A program made the position numbers and the translations under genes. From NCBI GenBank assembly GCA_900551105.1, contig URUT01000013.1, positions 1 to 32,611 of the forward strand: a stretch of 32,611 nucleotides of DNA, given 5' to 3'. The notes under the pieces were generated by a model. It was not told the origin of the DNA and did not search any database. It worked only from the letters and a program-made list of their open reading frames with translations. Each line of letters opens with the position of its first letter. Positions within the stretch are counted from its first letter, which is position 1. Source of the stretch: an uncultured Mycoplasmatota bacterium (GTDB lineage: Bacteria > Bacillota_I > Bacilli_A > RF39 > UBA660). This document shows, one piece after another, positions 24,641 to 32,581 of the stretch.

Positions 24641-25306
24641 ATGTTGAAAAAATATAGTAATATTCTTAATTTGGATGCAACCATATCTAAAGAGTTATTT
24701 GATGGTGTTAATTATCCTTGGGAGGTATTACCTAAGATTAAAGAATATATATTAATGAAGGGGCAAACTTTAGGAGATGATTATCTAGAAACTAGCGAAC
24801 ATGTGTGGGTACATAAAAGTGCGAAGATAAGTGCTAGTGCATGTATTGTAGGACCAACAATAATTGGTGAAAACACGGAGGTTAGACATTGTGCTTACAT
24901 TAGAGGGAACGTTATTGTTGGAGATAACTGTGTAATTGGGAATTCAACGGAGGTAAAGAATGCAATTATATTTAATAACTGTCAGTGTCCACATTATAAT
25001 TATGTAGGTGATGCAATTTTAGGTGAGTATGCACATACTGGTGCAGGAGTGATTTTATCAAATGTTAAAAGTGATAAAAGTAATGTAATAATTAAAGATG
25101 GAGAAAATGATATTCATACTGGTTTAAGAAAAATGAGTGCTATTGTTGGTGATCATGTAGATATTGGATGCAATAGTGTGCTTTGTCCAGGAACAGTTAT
25201 TTTTCCAAATACAAATATCTATCCACTTACGAGAGTTAGAGGCGTTATTGGAGAAAATATGATAGTTAAATCTATGGATAATATTGTTAATAAGGAGGAA
25301 AGATAA
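24641..25306 (+). CDS. left-handed beta-helix acyltransferase (GlmU C-terminal-like)
   Basis: Encodes 221 residues. After a helical N-terminus (SKELFDGVNYPWEVLPKIKE) come hexapeptide repeats of the left-handed parallel beta-helix (VHKSAKISASACIVGPTIIG, VRHCAYIRGNVIVGDNCVIG). The segment AHTGAGVILSNVKSDKSNV recalls the acetyl-CoA-binding loop of the GlmU acetyltransferase half, and a last repeat includes VGDHVDIGCNSVLCPGTVIF. GlmU acetylates glucosamine-1-phosphate, the product of GlmM, and the next gene is glmM with overlapping stop and start (TAATG). So it is probably a stand-alone glucosamine-1-phosphate acetyltransferase. A sugar O- or N-acetyltransferase of another pathway is possible. 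Confidence 0.75.
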   Translation: MLKKYSNILNLDATISKELFDGVNYPWEVLPKIKEYILMKGQTLGDDYLETSEHVWVHKSAKISASACIVGPTIIGENTEVRHCAYIRGNVIVGDNCVIGNSTEVKNAIIFNNCQCPHYNYVGDAILGEYAHTGAGVILSNVKSDKSNVIIKDGENDIHTGLRKMSAIVGDHVDIGCNSVLCPGTVIFPNTNIYPLTRVRGVIGENMIVKSMDNIVNKEER

Positions 25307-26637
25307 TGGGTAAATTATTTGGAACAGACGGCGTTCGTGGTAAAATAAATGATGATTTAACAGTACAATTAGCAATGAAAATTGGGGTAGCTGCTGGTTA
25401 TGTGCTTGGAAAGAATAAAAAAGTTAAAGTTATTATAGGAAGAGATTCTAGATATTCTGGGCAAATGCTTACGATGGCAGTAGCCTCAGGTTTACTTAGT
25501 TGCGGGGCTGAGGTTATAGATGTTGGAATAGTACCGACACCTGCTGTTTCGTATTTAACTAGAGAACTTAAATGTGATATAGGAATAATGATTTCGGCTA
25601 GTCATAATCCTTCAGTTTATAATGGAATTAAAATTTTTAATAACGAGGGTTATAAATTAGCTGATGAGGTAGAGAAGCAGATAGAAAATTATATTTTAAA
25701 TGAGGATGTTATTTTAGGCGATAATATTGGAAAGTATACTTTGGATTTGAGTTTAAAAGATAAATATATTTCATACCTAGAAAATGAGTGTAAAATAAAT
25801 AAGGATTTAAAAATAGTAGTAGACTGCGCGAATGGTTCAGCTTCAGAAACAGCTCCAATTTTATTTAAGAAAATATCTAAAAATGTATCGTTTATTAACT
25901 GGGAGTATGATGGCTATAATATTAATGAAAATGCCGGTTCTACTCATTTAGATGGTTTAATTTCTGCTGTTAAAAAGAACAAGGCAGATATTGGAGTTGC
26001 TTACGATGGAGATGCTGATAGATGTATGTTAGTTTCTTCTAGTGGTAAAATTATTGATGGCGATTTTATATTAGCTATTTGTGCTAAGTACTATAAAAAT
26101 CAAGGTAAACTTAAGAATAATACAGTGGTTGGCACAGTAATGTCTAATTTAGGGCTAAAGAAATTTTGTGAAACTAATGATATAGGTTTTGAAGCGACTA
26201 AAGTTGGTGATAGATATGTTTTAGAAAGCATGATGGAAAATGATTATTTAATTGGTGGTGAGCAGTCTGGACATATAATTTTTAGACATCTTGCAAATAC
26301 TGGAGATGGCGAATTAACATCAATTCAAATTTTAAATATTATGAGTGATACTGGTAAAAGTCTTGATGAATTAGCAAGGGTTATGACTAATTATCCACAG
26401 GTACTAGTAAATGTTTCAGTAACTAAAGAAGGTAAAGAAAAGTATAAGAGTGATAATGAGATTATGGATTTAGTTGCTTCTATAAGTGATGAACTTGCTG
26501 ATAATGGTAGAGTATTAATAAGACCATCAGGAACTGAAAGAATAGTTAGAGTTATGATTGAGGGGTTAGATATTTCTGATATTACAGATAAAGCTAATTT
26601 GATAGCAAACAAAATTAAAGAAAAATTTGGAGAATAA
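25306..26637 (+). CDS. glmM: phosphoglucosamine mutase
   Basis: Encodes 443 residues, the normal GlmM length. It converts glucosamine-6-phosphate to glucosamine-1-phosphate for UDP-GlcNAc, and thus for peptidoglycan and teichoic acid. Motifs: LFGTDGVRGKIND at the N-terminus; the phosphoserine loop SASHNPSVYNG (Ser99); the metal site DGDADR (D234, D236, D238); the sugar-binding GGEQSGH; and the phosphate-binding RPSGTERIVRVM. The start ATG overlaps the TAA of the acyltransferase gene and follows AAGGAGG. A terminator follows the stop. Confidence 0.96.
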   Translation: MGKLFGTDGVRGKINDDLTVQLAMKIGVAAGYVLGKNKKVKVIIGRDSRYSGQMLTMAVASGLLSCGAEVIDVGIVPTPAVSYLTRELKCDIGIMISASHNPSVYNGIKIFNNEGYKLADEVEKQIENYILNEDVILGDNIGKYTLDLSLKDKYISYLENECKINKDLKIVVDCANGSASETAPILFKKISKNVSFINWEYDGYNINENAGSTHLDGLISAVKKNKADIGVAYDGDADRCMLVSSSGKIIDGDFILAICAKYYKNQGKLKNNTVVGTVMSNLGLKKFCETNDIGFEATKVGDRYVLESMMENDYLIGGEQSGHIIFRHLANTGDGELTSIQILNIMSDTGKSLDELARVMTNYPQVLVNVSVTKEGKEKYKSDNEIMDLVASISDELADNGRVLIRPSGTERIVRVMIEGLDISDITDKANLIANKIKEKFGE

Positions 26638-26655
26638 ACGTTTTCTAGGTAGTAT

Positions 26656-26681
26656 AAACATTCCTTTGGGAGTGTTTTTTT
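26656..26681 (+). terminator. terminator of the glmM operon
   Basis: AAACATTCC pairs with GGGAGTGTTT (one G-T pair), followed by a run of T. Confidence 0.8.
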
Positions 26682-26710
26682 ATATACTATTATAGGAGTA
26701 GGTGAAAAAG

Positions 26711-26938
26711 ATGGATAGTCAAATTATTAAAGTTGTTGGAATCATAGTTTCCTTAATAACTGTTGTAACACCTATTATAAAGTTAAATACTTCTATTACA
26801 AAATTAAGTATGAATGTTAATATTCTAACTACTAAAGTACAAGAGTTAACTTTAAAATCATCAGATTTGGAGCAAAGAGTAATTACTTTAGAATCTAATA
26901 GAAAGGATAGTGGTAAGTGTGGAATTAACAATACCTAG
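26711..26938 (+). CDS. membrane-anchored coiled-coil protein (XhlA-like)
   Basis: Encodes 75 residues from ATG 26711 behind AGGTG; a GTG at 26702 belongs to that site. One hydrophobic segment (VVGIIVSLITVVTPIIKL, about 6-24) is followed by a heptad-repeat coiled coil (NTSITKLSMNVNILTTKVQE, then LEQRVITLES). Small proteins with one membrane helix and a coiled coil, such as XhlA/BhlA, accompany holins in phage lysis cassettes. The order of the two parts is reversed here compared with XhlA. It overlaps the holin gene by 20 nt. Confidence 0.6.
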   Translation: MDSQIIKVVGIIVSLITVVTPIIKLNTSITKLSMNVNILTTKVQELTLKSSDLEQRVITLESNRKDSGKCGINNT

Positions 26939-27188
26939 TATAATTGCAAGTATTACTTTAATAATAGGGGTAATTAGTAAAAAATTAAAATTAGTAAATA
27001 AAAAATATATACCTATCCAAAATATACTTATTGGAGTTATTTCGGGGATAGTTGTTTATTGTGCAGATTTGGAGTCTACTTTACTTAGGGCAATATCTGT
27101 GTGTTTGATTAGTTCTTTATCTGCTGGTGGATTATACGATACTTTTAAAATAAAAAACCAAGAAACTGACTCAGGTGAATCTGATTAG
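26919..27188 (+). CDS. phage-type holin
   Basis: Encodes about 89 residues from GTG 26919 (GTG 26910 is possible), with GAAAGG upstream inside the previous gene. Two hydrophobic segments are visible (IPSIIASITLIIGVISKK and ILIGVISGIVVYCA), then a third amphipathic one, and the end SAGGLYDTFKIK. The A-G-x-Y-D-x-x-K ending is typical of LL-H/Hol44-type phage holins. Holins open the membrane for endolysins that lack a signal peptide. No phage genes are nearby. The amidase broken at 1847-18085 also lacks a signal peptide and could be its partner. Confidence 0.75.
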   Translation: MELTIPSIIASITLIIGVISKKLKLVNKKYIPIQNILIGVISGIVVYCADLESTLLRAISVCLISSLSAGGLYDTFKIKNQETDSGESD

Positions 27189-27259
27189 AGGTTTGTCAAT
27201 TTAAAAATTTGTTCTATTAATTAACTTGAACTTGTGATATATTTATTATGAGGGATTGT

Positions 27260-27637
27260 ATGAAAAAAATATTAAAAATTTTGTTAATCATAGTGTTAGT
27301 AATAGCTTGTGGGTTTTTTATTTATTTTAAAATTAAGCCAGGTGATGATACGAAGAAATTGTATGTTTCTTGTGGGTCTGAGTCATCTAAATATAGCGTA
27401 CTAACTGGTAATACCATTAATTTTGATGGAAAGGATAGCTGTAAAATTGATTTTGAAGTAATGAATGTTGATAAGGATTATTTAAAATTAAAGGCTGATA
27501 AATTTTTATATTCTATTGATGGGAATGGAAATATAAATGAAGCAAAAATAAGTAAAGATGTTTTTGTTGTTCAAAATGAGAAATTGACACTTTTTAATAC
27601 TGATAAAAAAACTAAGTATATTTTTGAATATAAATAA
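27260..27637 (+). CDS. membrane-anchored hypothetical protein
   Basis: Encodes 125 residues from ATG 27260 (GAGGG upstream); an in-frame ATG at 27248 overlaps that site. An N-terminal anchor (KKILKILLIIVLVIACGF) is followed by an exposed domain with two Cys (YVSCGSES, DSCKIDFEV) that could form a disulphide, and by strands ending KTKYIFEYK. No family is recognised. It sits between the holin pair and the cadherin-like protein and has a loose intergenic region (27189-27247) without a clear terminator. Confidence 0.65.
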   Translation: MKKILKILLIIVLVIACGFFIYFKIKPGDDTKKLYVSCGSESSKYSVLTGNTINFDGKDSCKIDFEVMNVDKDYLKLKADKFLYSIDGNGNINEAKISKDVFVVQNEKLTLFNTDKKTKYIFEYK

Positions 27638-27646
27638 GAATTTTAT

Positions 27647-27654
27647 GATATAAT
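27647..27654 (+). promoter_or_regulatory. extended -10 of the cadherin-like gene
   Basis: TGATATAAT (TATAAT at 27649-27654), 19 bp before ATG 27673, so transcription starts about at the AGGTG ribosome binding site. The -35 is not convincing (TTGAAT at 27624-27629, 19-bp spacing). Confidence 0.5.
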
Positions 27655-27672
27655 TTTTCTAGGTGAATTATT

Positions 27673-29229
27673 ATGCTCAAAAAATTCTTTTTTTCTTTAT
27701 TTTTTTTGTTACCTCTAAGTGTGTTTGCTGATAATAATAGTTTTAATTTAGTTTGTGATAAGGGTAAATATTATATTGATGACCAATTTATTTGTAGAAT
27801 TTCAATAAATAGCGATTTACAATATGATCAAATTTCTTTTGATTATAAGTTTTCTGAAGGATTAGAGCTTGTTGATGTTCGTAGCAACTATGATAAGGTT
27901 TGGGAAATTTCAAATGATAATAATAAGATAGTTGCGAAGAGTAAAGATGGAGAAGTGCAAACAGGATTACAAGAGTATGGTATTTTACTTTTTAAAGCAA
28001 CGAAAGATGGAGTTTTATCAATTAATCTAAATAATATTGATTTATTAAACAAAGAAGAAAGTATAAAAAAATTCGAGGATCTTAAAGAAGATGTTAAAAT
28101 AATATCAGCAAATAATGATGTTAAAAGTGTTTTAATAAATGATAAGGAATTTAAGGATTATAAGACTAGTGAAAAAATATATGATATAGTTACGACTGAT
28201 GAAAAAATTAATGTTTTAGTTAATGCTCAAAATGAGTTTGCTAAAGTTATTGGTAATGGTGAGTATACATTTGAAAAAAATAGCAATGAATTAATAGTAC
28301 CAATTAAAATTGTTAGTGAAAACGAAAATCAAAGAATTATAGTTTTTAGATTTTACAAAAATAAGGATTTAAAAATTGTTAATGCATTAGAGCAAATTAT
28401 ATTAAATGATAATAATGGTAGTAATTTGTTACTGTCTTTTAAGAATGATGTATATGATTATTATTTGAGTGTTAATTCTAATACTACAGATGTAAATATA
28501 TTACCGACTTTAACTGAGGGTACAAGCGATGTTTTAATTAAAAACTATGGTAAGCAGACTCTTAAACTAATGTATGGTGATAATCTAGCAATTATTAAAG
28601 TTAAAAATAATGATGGTGCATTTAAAAATTATTTAATTTTTGTAACAAAGACTATTAAAAATGCTTCAGCTAATAATTATATAAATGATTTAAAAATAGA
28701 TGGTTATGAACTAGAATTTAGTAAGAAAGTTAAAAATTATAAATTAGAAATTAGGAAAAATACTAAGTCATTAAAAATTACACCGGTTTTAGATGATGAA
28801 AAAGCAACTTATGTAATTAAAGGTAATGAAAATTTAACAGATGGTAGTATTATAAAAATAATTGTTACAGCTGAAAATGGTGCGAGTGTGACATATCAGT
28901 TGACGGTTAATTATAAAACCACAAATTATTTTATGTTTATTTTGATATTATTTGGTACGGTTGGGGTAGGCTATGGTGTTTATAAATTTGTAGTTAAAAT
29001 GAAACAAAAGAAAAAAGTTAAACCAGTTGTAAGGAATAAGAGCGTCACTGTTAAAAAGGCAAAATCTAGCAGTAAAAATAATGGTTCTAATAAGGGAGTA
29101 ACAGTAAAGAAAAAGCCTCAAGGCACTAATAAAAATGGTAAGAAAAAGTCAAAAAACAAAAAAATTAAAAAAACAAATACAAAAAATAAAAAGAAAAAGA
29201 AATTAACAAAAGCTAGAAAGAAAAAATAG
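27673..29229 (+). CDS. surface protein with cadherin-like domains and Lys-rich cytoplasmic tail
   Basis: Encodes 518 residues. A signal peptide (KKFFFSLFFLLPLSVFA) precedes a cohesin-like beta region (about 25-120: CRISINSDLQYDQISFDY, then GILLFKATKDGVLSINLNN). Cadherin-like beta-sandwich repeats follow, the clearest at about 335-415: INDLKIDGYELEFSKKVKNY, then ITVTAENGASVTYQLTV-like text. A membrane helix (YFMFILILFGTVGVGYGVYK) lies near 420-440. The last 80 residues are mostly Lys, Asn, Ser and Thr, forming a strongly basic cytoplasmic tail. The anchor is thus C-terminal but not a sortase signal (no LPxTG). A role in adhesion or wall organisation is likely. What the basic tail binds (nucleic acid, membrane lipid) is unknown. 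Confidence 0.8.
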   Translation: MLKKFFFSLFFLLPLSVFADNNSFNLVCDKGKYYIDDQFICRISINSDLQYDQISFDYKFSEGLELVDVRSNYDKVWEISNDNNKIVAKSKDGEVQTGLQEYGILLFKATKDGVLSINLNNIDLLNKEESIKKFEDLKEDVKIISANNDVKSVLINDKEFKDYKTSEKIYDIVTTDEKINVLVNAQNEFAKVIGNGEYTFEKNSNELIVPIKIVSENENQRIIVFRFYKNKDLKIVNALEQIILNDNNGSNLLLSFKNDVYDYYLSVNSNTTDVNILPTLTEGTSDVLIKNYGKQTLKLMYGDNLAIIKVKNNDGAFKNYLIFVTKTIKNASANNYINDLKIDGYELEFSKKVKNYKLEIRKNTKSLKITPVLDDEKATYVIKGNENLTDGSIIKIIVTAENGASVTYQLTVNYKTTNYFMFILILFGTVGVGYGVYKFVVKMKQKKKVKPVVRNKSVTVKKAKSSSKNNGSNKGVTVKKKPQGTNKNGKKKSKNKKIKKTNTKNKKKKKLTKARKKK

Positions 29230-29264
29230 TGTGTTATTTCTTTTTTTTTGACCATCATAATAAT

Positions 29265-29795
29265 ATGGATATGTTTAATAAAATGATAATTATATTTTTT
29301 ACTTTTTCATTTATAGGTTGGATATGGGAAATGCTTTTATATGCTTTTAAAAAAGATAAAATTATAAATCGTGGTTTTCTTCATGGTCCAATTTTACCAA
29401 TTTATGGTTTTGGAGTTTTATTAATTTGGATTATATTTAGATCTTTAGAAGCAAGTTTATTTATTCGTTTTTTATTAATATCGGTTGTTTGCAGTTTAAT
29501 AGAATATTTTACAAGCTATATTTTAGAAAAACTATTTCATAAATCTTGGTGGGATTACAATGATTGTAAGTATAATTTAAATGGACGTATTTGTTTAAAA
29601 GGAATTTTGTTTTTTAGTGTAGGAGCAATATTATCAATTGATTATGTTATACCTTTTATAATTAAAATATTTAGTTATATAGATGTTTATATAAAATATT
29701 TAAATACCCTTTTAATAATACTGTTGATTGCTGATATATGTTATTCTTTAAAAAAACCAAACACTGGAAGAAACATTAGTAAAAAAGTAAAATAA
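29265..29795 (+). CDS. CmpB-like multi-spanning membrane protein
   Basis: Encodes about 176 residues with five or so membrane helices. Motifs GWIWEMLLY, NRGFLHGPILPIYGFG, LEKLFHKSWWDYND and NLNGRICLKG match the PF06541 family annotated as putative ABC transporter type IV / CmpB; its function is unknown. The ATG at 29265 (or 29271) is chosen, but no ribosome binding site is visible. The frame is open from a GTG at 29229 that overlaps the stop of the gene before, so coupled translation from there is an alternative. Confidence 0.8.
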   Translation: MDMFNKMIIIFFTFSFIGWIWEMLLYAFKKDKIINRGFLHGPILPIYGFGVLLIWIIFRSLEASLFIRFLLISVVCSLIEYFTSYILEKLFHKSWWDYNDCKYNLNGRICLKGILFFSVGAILSIDYVIPFIIKIFSYIDVYIKYLNTLLIILLIADICYSLKKPNTGRNISKKVK

Positions 29796-29849
29796 AATTT
29801 TAAAAAAACAATAATTGTGATAAAATGTTTATATAGTAGGTGGTTAGTT

Positions 29850-31625
29850 GTGAATAATAATCGTGGATATACTTTAGTTGAAATTATATCAGTAATAGCA
29901 ATTATTGCTGTAATTAGTGGAATATTTGTTTTAAGTTTTATGAAAAAAAATAATAATCAATTAGATGAGAATTATAATAATGAGATTAGTAAATTAGAGG
30001 CTGCTTCGGATTCTTTTGTTATGACTTATAAAGATAGCGATGATGAAAATTTCAAAATTATTAAATATACTGCGGGAAGTTTATCAGAAACTTATTGTTA
30101 TATTACAATTGATGAATTAGTTAAATATGGTTTTTTAAACCAGGTGCCAATAAATCCCAAAACTAATGTGGAGTTTACTGGGGTAATTAAATTTACAAAA
30201 AAGGAAAATGGACTTTATGATTTTAAATATATTGATGAATCAAATAATTATGTTTTGGTAATTTATAATGCAAATGGTGCAGATAGTGTTTCAAAAAAAA
30301 TTGAGGCTATTCCTTGTGAGAGTAAAGAAAGAGAAGATATAATAAACTGTACTAAAGATTATGTATTACCAACTATAGAAAGAGAAAATGGCAAGGTTCA
30401 TGGATGGAGTTTAAATAAAGATAGTGATGACTCTGAGTATAAGGCCGGGATGCCACTTATGAGTTTATTAAAAAATTCAGATTTTTCTTTAAATGATAAC
30501 AAATTATATTTATATGCAATTAGTGAAGGAATAAAAACCGTTACTTGGGTAAATATGAATGACGAGGAATATGAAAAGTCATGCGTTTTAAAAAATGATA
30601 CTAGGTACTGTGAAATTGAAATTCCGGAAAAAGCCATTGAATCAACTGATGATTATAAAGAATTAAGTGATTGTACTAATTCTAAATATGATATTAAAGA
30701 AAATAATGGGAAAATAACTGTGTCTAATAATGAAAGATTAGAATGTAAATATGATATTAAAGATTTAGAAATTAAAGAAAATAAAATAAAAAAAGTTAGT
30801 AGTATAGAATCTGTAGAAGCTAATATGAATTTGATTTTAGTATTGGATGTTTCTGGATCAATGTCTAGTTATAATAGATTAAATAATTTAAAAGTTGTTA
30901 CTAAGGAAATGGTAAATAAAATAAAACTAAATAATTCAACTGTTTCAATAATAACATTTAATCATAATGCTAGTACGGTATTATCTTTAGAAACTGATCG
31001 AAATAAGATAAATACAGTCATTGATTCATTAGCTTCATCAGGCGGTACTAGTTTTAAAGTAGCTATTTCACAAACAAGTTTACTATTATCTAAAATTACC
31101 AACAATAAAAGTAATTATGTAATATTTTTAAGTGATGGAGATAGTGCTGATGATCCACTTTATAATAATTTAAGTTTTGTTAAAATGAATTCTAAAGTAT
31201 ATACTATAGGTATTGGAAAAGCCATAGCAAGTCAGTTATTAAATATTTCCTCTTCAAGTGATAATTATTATTCTTATGATGATGTAAATGATGAAAGCAG
31301 TTTACAAAGTTTATTTGCGATTTTTGATGATATTATACAAAATATTACTACTGAATATGGTTCAGGTGCAGAAAATGCTACTGATGGTGTTGCTAAAAAG
31401 GGATATTTGGTTTTAGGTAAAAATGCTATTTCAAAAAATAACAGTGTTGAAATATATTATAATGATACTTTGCTAGATAAGTTTATTACTGTAAATAAGT
31501 ATATTGAATTTGATGGAAATAATTATTTGATGAATGTTTATCAGTATGCAATAGATCATAATATTGCTTATAGTGATGTAGGAAATTTGAGATTTAGTTA
31601 TATTTTTGAAGAGGGAGCTGCCTAA
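29850..31625 (+). CDS. type IV pilin-like protein with von Willebrand A domain
   Basis: Encodes 591 residues from GTG 29850, chosen because AGGTGG lies six bases upstream and it gives a perfect prepilin leader MNNNRG before YTLVEIISVIAIIAVISG (prepilin peptidase site, Glu at mature position 5). Residues 40-150 look like a pilin globular part. Then comes an InlB/Flg_new-like beta repeat (GKVHGWSLNKDSDD to LYLYAIS) near 185-230. The C-terminal half is a vWA domain with a complete MIDAS: DVSGSMS (D333, S335, S337), T400 in GGTSF and D429 in LSDGDSADD. vWA-bearing modular pilins such as Streptococcus sanguinis PilB are tip adhesins. It is translationally coupled to the next gene (TAATG). Confidence 0.88.
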   Translation: MNNNRGYTLVEIISVIAIIAVISGIFVLSFMKKNNNQLDENYNNEISKLEAASDSFVMTYKDSDDENFKIIKYTAGSLSETYCYITIDELVKYGFLNQVPINPKTNVEFTGVIKFTKKENGLYDFKYIDESNNYVLVIYNANGADSVSKKIEAIPCESKEREDIINCTKDYVLPTIERENGKVHGWSLNKDSDDSEYKAGMPLMSLLKNSDFSLNDNKLYLYAISEGIKTVTWVNMNDEEYEKSCVLKNDTRYCEIEIPEKAIESTDDYKELSDCTNSKYDIKENNGKITVSNNERLECKYDIKDLEIKENKIKKVSSIESVEANMNLILVLDVSGSMSSYNRLNNLKVVTKEMVNKIKLNNSTVSIITFNHNASTVLSLETDRNKINTVIDSLASSGGTSFKVAISQTSLLLSKITNNKSNYVIFLSDGDSADDPLYNNLSFVKMNSKVYTIGIGKAIASQLLNISSSSDNYYSYDDVNDESSLQSLFAIFDDIIQNITTEYGSGAENATDGVAKKGYLVLGKNAISKNNSVEIYYNDTLLDKFITVNKYIEFDGNNYLMNVYQYAIDHNIAYSDVGNLRFSYIFEEGAA

Positions 31626-32371
31626 TGAGTAAGACAAAAATTGGAATTATAATTTGTGTTGTTATATTGATGGGATTTGTTGGTTATTTTGCTTATGAGT
31701 ATTTTGGTAGTAATACTAGTAAAGTTGATGATGTTATTAATATAACTAACAACAATAATAAATTTTTAAAAGATAAAAAAGTTACTTTTGATAATAAAAA
31801 AAATATTTATTTAATAGATAATCAATATGAAGTTCAAAAGAAGAATGGTTATTTTGTAATGAATGTTAATAATGACAGTGATGGACTAGTTTATTGTGCT
31901 TTTGTAGCTGATTATGAATCGGGGAATTTTGATGTAGATGCTGATGGAGTCTATAATACTTGTCTAAAAACTTTGGATGGAACTATTGATTATGGTGTTA
32001 TTCATGTGGAAAAACAAGGTAGTTATAAACAGTTGATATTTAATTATGTGGATAAAACAAGATTGATTTCAGATGTTGTTTATAATTTTGATGATAAAAT
32101 TAAGTTTAGTGCAACGGATTATTTAATAAGCAAGGATTTAGTGGTAATTAGTGATATATCAAGTGGAAAAAGTGAAGAATTAAAGTTATTTAACGTTTGT
32201 GGTAGTGTAAATAATAATGTATCAAACGAACTTGAAATTAGTCTTTTTGATAAAGAAAGGAATTTTATTTTAAAAAAACCAATAGTTTTTAATAATAATA
32301 AATTCTGCACAACTTTTGATAATTTAAATATTGAACCAATTTATTTTAGTATAAATTATAAAAATTCCTAA
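31625..32371 (+). CDS. membrane-anchored partner of the vWA pilin, unknown
   Basis: Encodes 248 residues. The N-terminal anchor (KIGIIICVVILMGFVGYFAY) is followed by an exposed, strand-rich domain with several Cys (VYCAFVADY, YNTCLKTL, LFNVCGSV, FCTTFDN) that may form disulphides. No prepilin motif is present and no family is recognised. The ATG overlaps the stop of the vWA pilin gene, so the two are made together. It is probably an assembly or membrane partner of that pilin. A terminator begins inside its last codons. Confidence 0.65.
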   Translation: MSKTKIGIIICVVILMGFVGYFAYEYFGSNTSKVDDVINITNNNNKFLKDKKVTFDNKKNIYLIDNQYEVQKKNGYFVMNVNNDSDGLVYCAFVADYESGNFDVDADGVYNTCLKTLDGTIDYGVIHVEKQGSYKQLIFNYVDKTRLISDVVYNFDDKIKFSATDYLISKDLVVISDISSGKSEELKLFNVCGSVNNNVSNELEISLFDKERNFILKKPIVFNNNKFCTTFDNLNIEPIYFSINYKNS

Positions 32372-32387
32372 AATTGAAGGAATTTTT
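32360..32387 (+). terminator. terminator of the vWA pilin operon
   Basis: AAAAATTCCT pairs with AGGAATTTTT across an 8-nt loop. The stem starts before the stop codon. Confidence 0.8.
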
Positions 32388-32397
32388 ATTTTGGGTA

Positions 32398-32426
32398 TTG
32401 ATATATATATTTTTTTTTGATAATAT
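32398..32426 (+). promoter_or_regulatory. tRNA-Gly promoter
   Basis: TTGATA (32398-32403), a 17-bp spacer and TAATAT (32421-32426), 11 bp before the mature tRNA 5' end. Confidence 0.7.
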
Positions 32427-32437
32427 ATTAGTGCGAT

Positions 32438-32512
32438 GCAGGTGTGGTTCAATGGTTAGAATATAACCTTGCCAAGGTTGGGATGGGAGTTCGATTCTCC
32501 TCACTTGCTCCA
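32438..32512 (+). tRNA. tRNA-Gly (anticodon GCC)
   Basis: The acceptor stem GCAGGTG/CACTTGC closes with one G-U pair; the D arm contains GGTTCAATGGTTAGAA. The anticodon stem TAACC/GGTTG holds the loop TTGCCAA (anticodon GCC); the T arm is GGGAG-TTCGATT-CTCCT. The discriminator is T and CCA is encoded. It reads Gly codons GGC and GGT. Confidence 0.95.
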
Positions 32513-32523
32513 TTGACGAATCT

Positions 32524-32545
32524 GTTCGAACTATTTAGTTTGAAC
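32524..32545 (+). other. hairpin after tRNA-Gly
   Basis: GTTCGAAC-tattta-GTTTGAAC, 8 bp with one G-T pair, between the tRNA and its terminator. It is probably part of the 3' trailer and may guide 3'-end processing. Confidence 0.5.
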
Positions 32546-32554
32546 TTGATATAT

Positions 32555-32581
32555 AAAATCAATCGAAAGATTGATTTTTTT
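32555..32581 (+). terminator. tRNA-Gly terminator
   Basis: A perfect 10-bp stem, AAAATCAATC/GATTGATTTT, with a GAAA tetraloop, running into T. Nothing further is recognised up to the window end. Confidence 0.9.

Noticed and set aside
24544..24684. Extra 47 residues on the YfhO-LtaS protein
   Set aside because: The frame crosses the TTGATA/TATAAT promoter and the divergent gene's start; ATG 24543 has GAGGTAA.
26656..26710. Riboswitch or attenuator before the holin pair
   Set aside because: The hairpin is fully explained as the glmM terminator and the remaining leader is too short.
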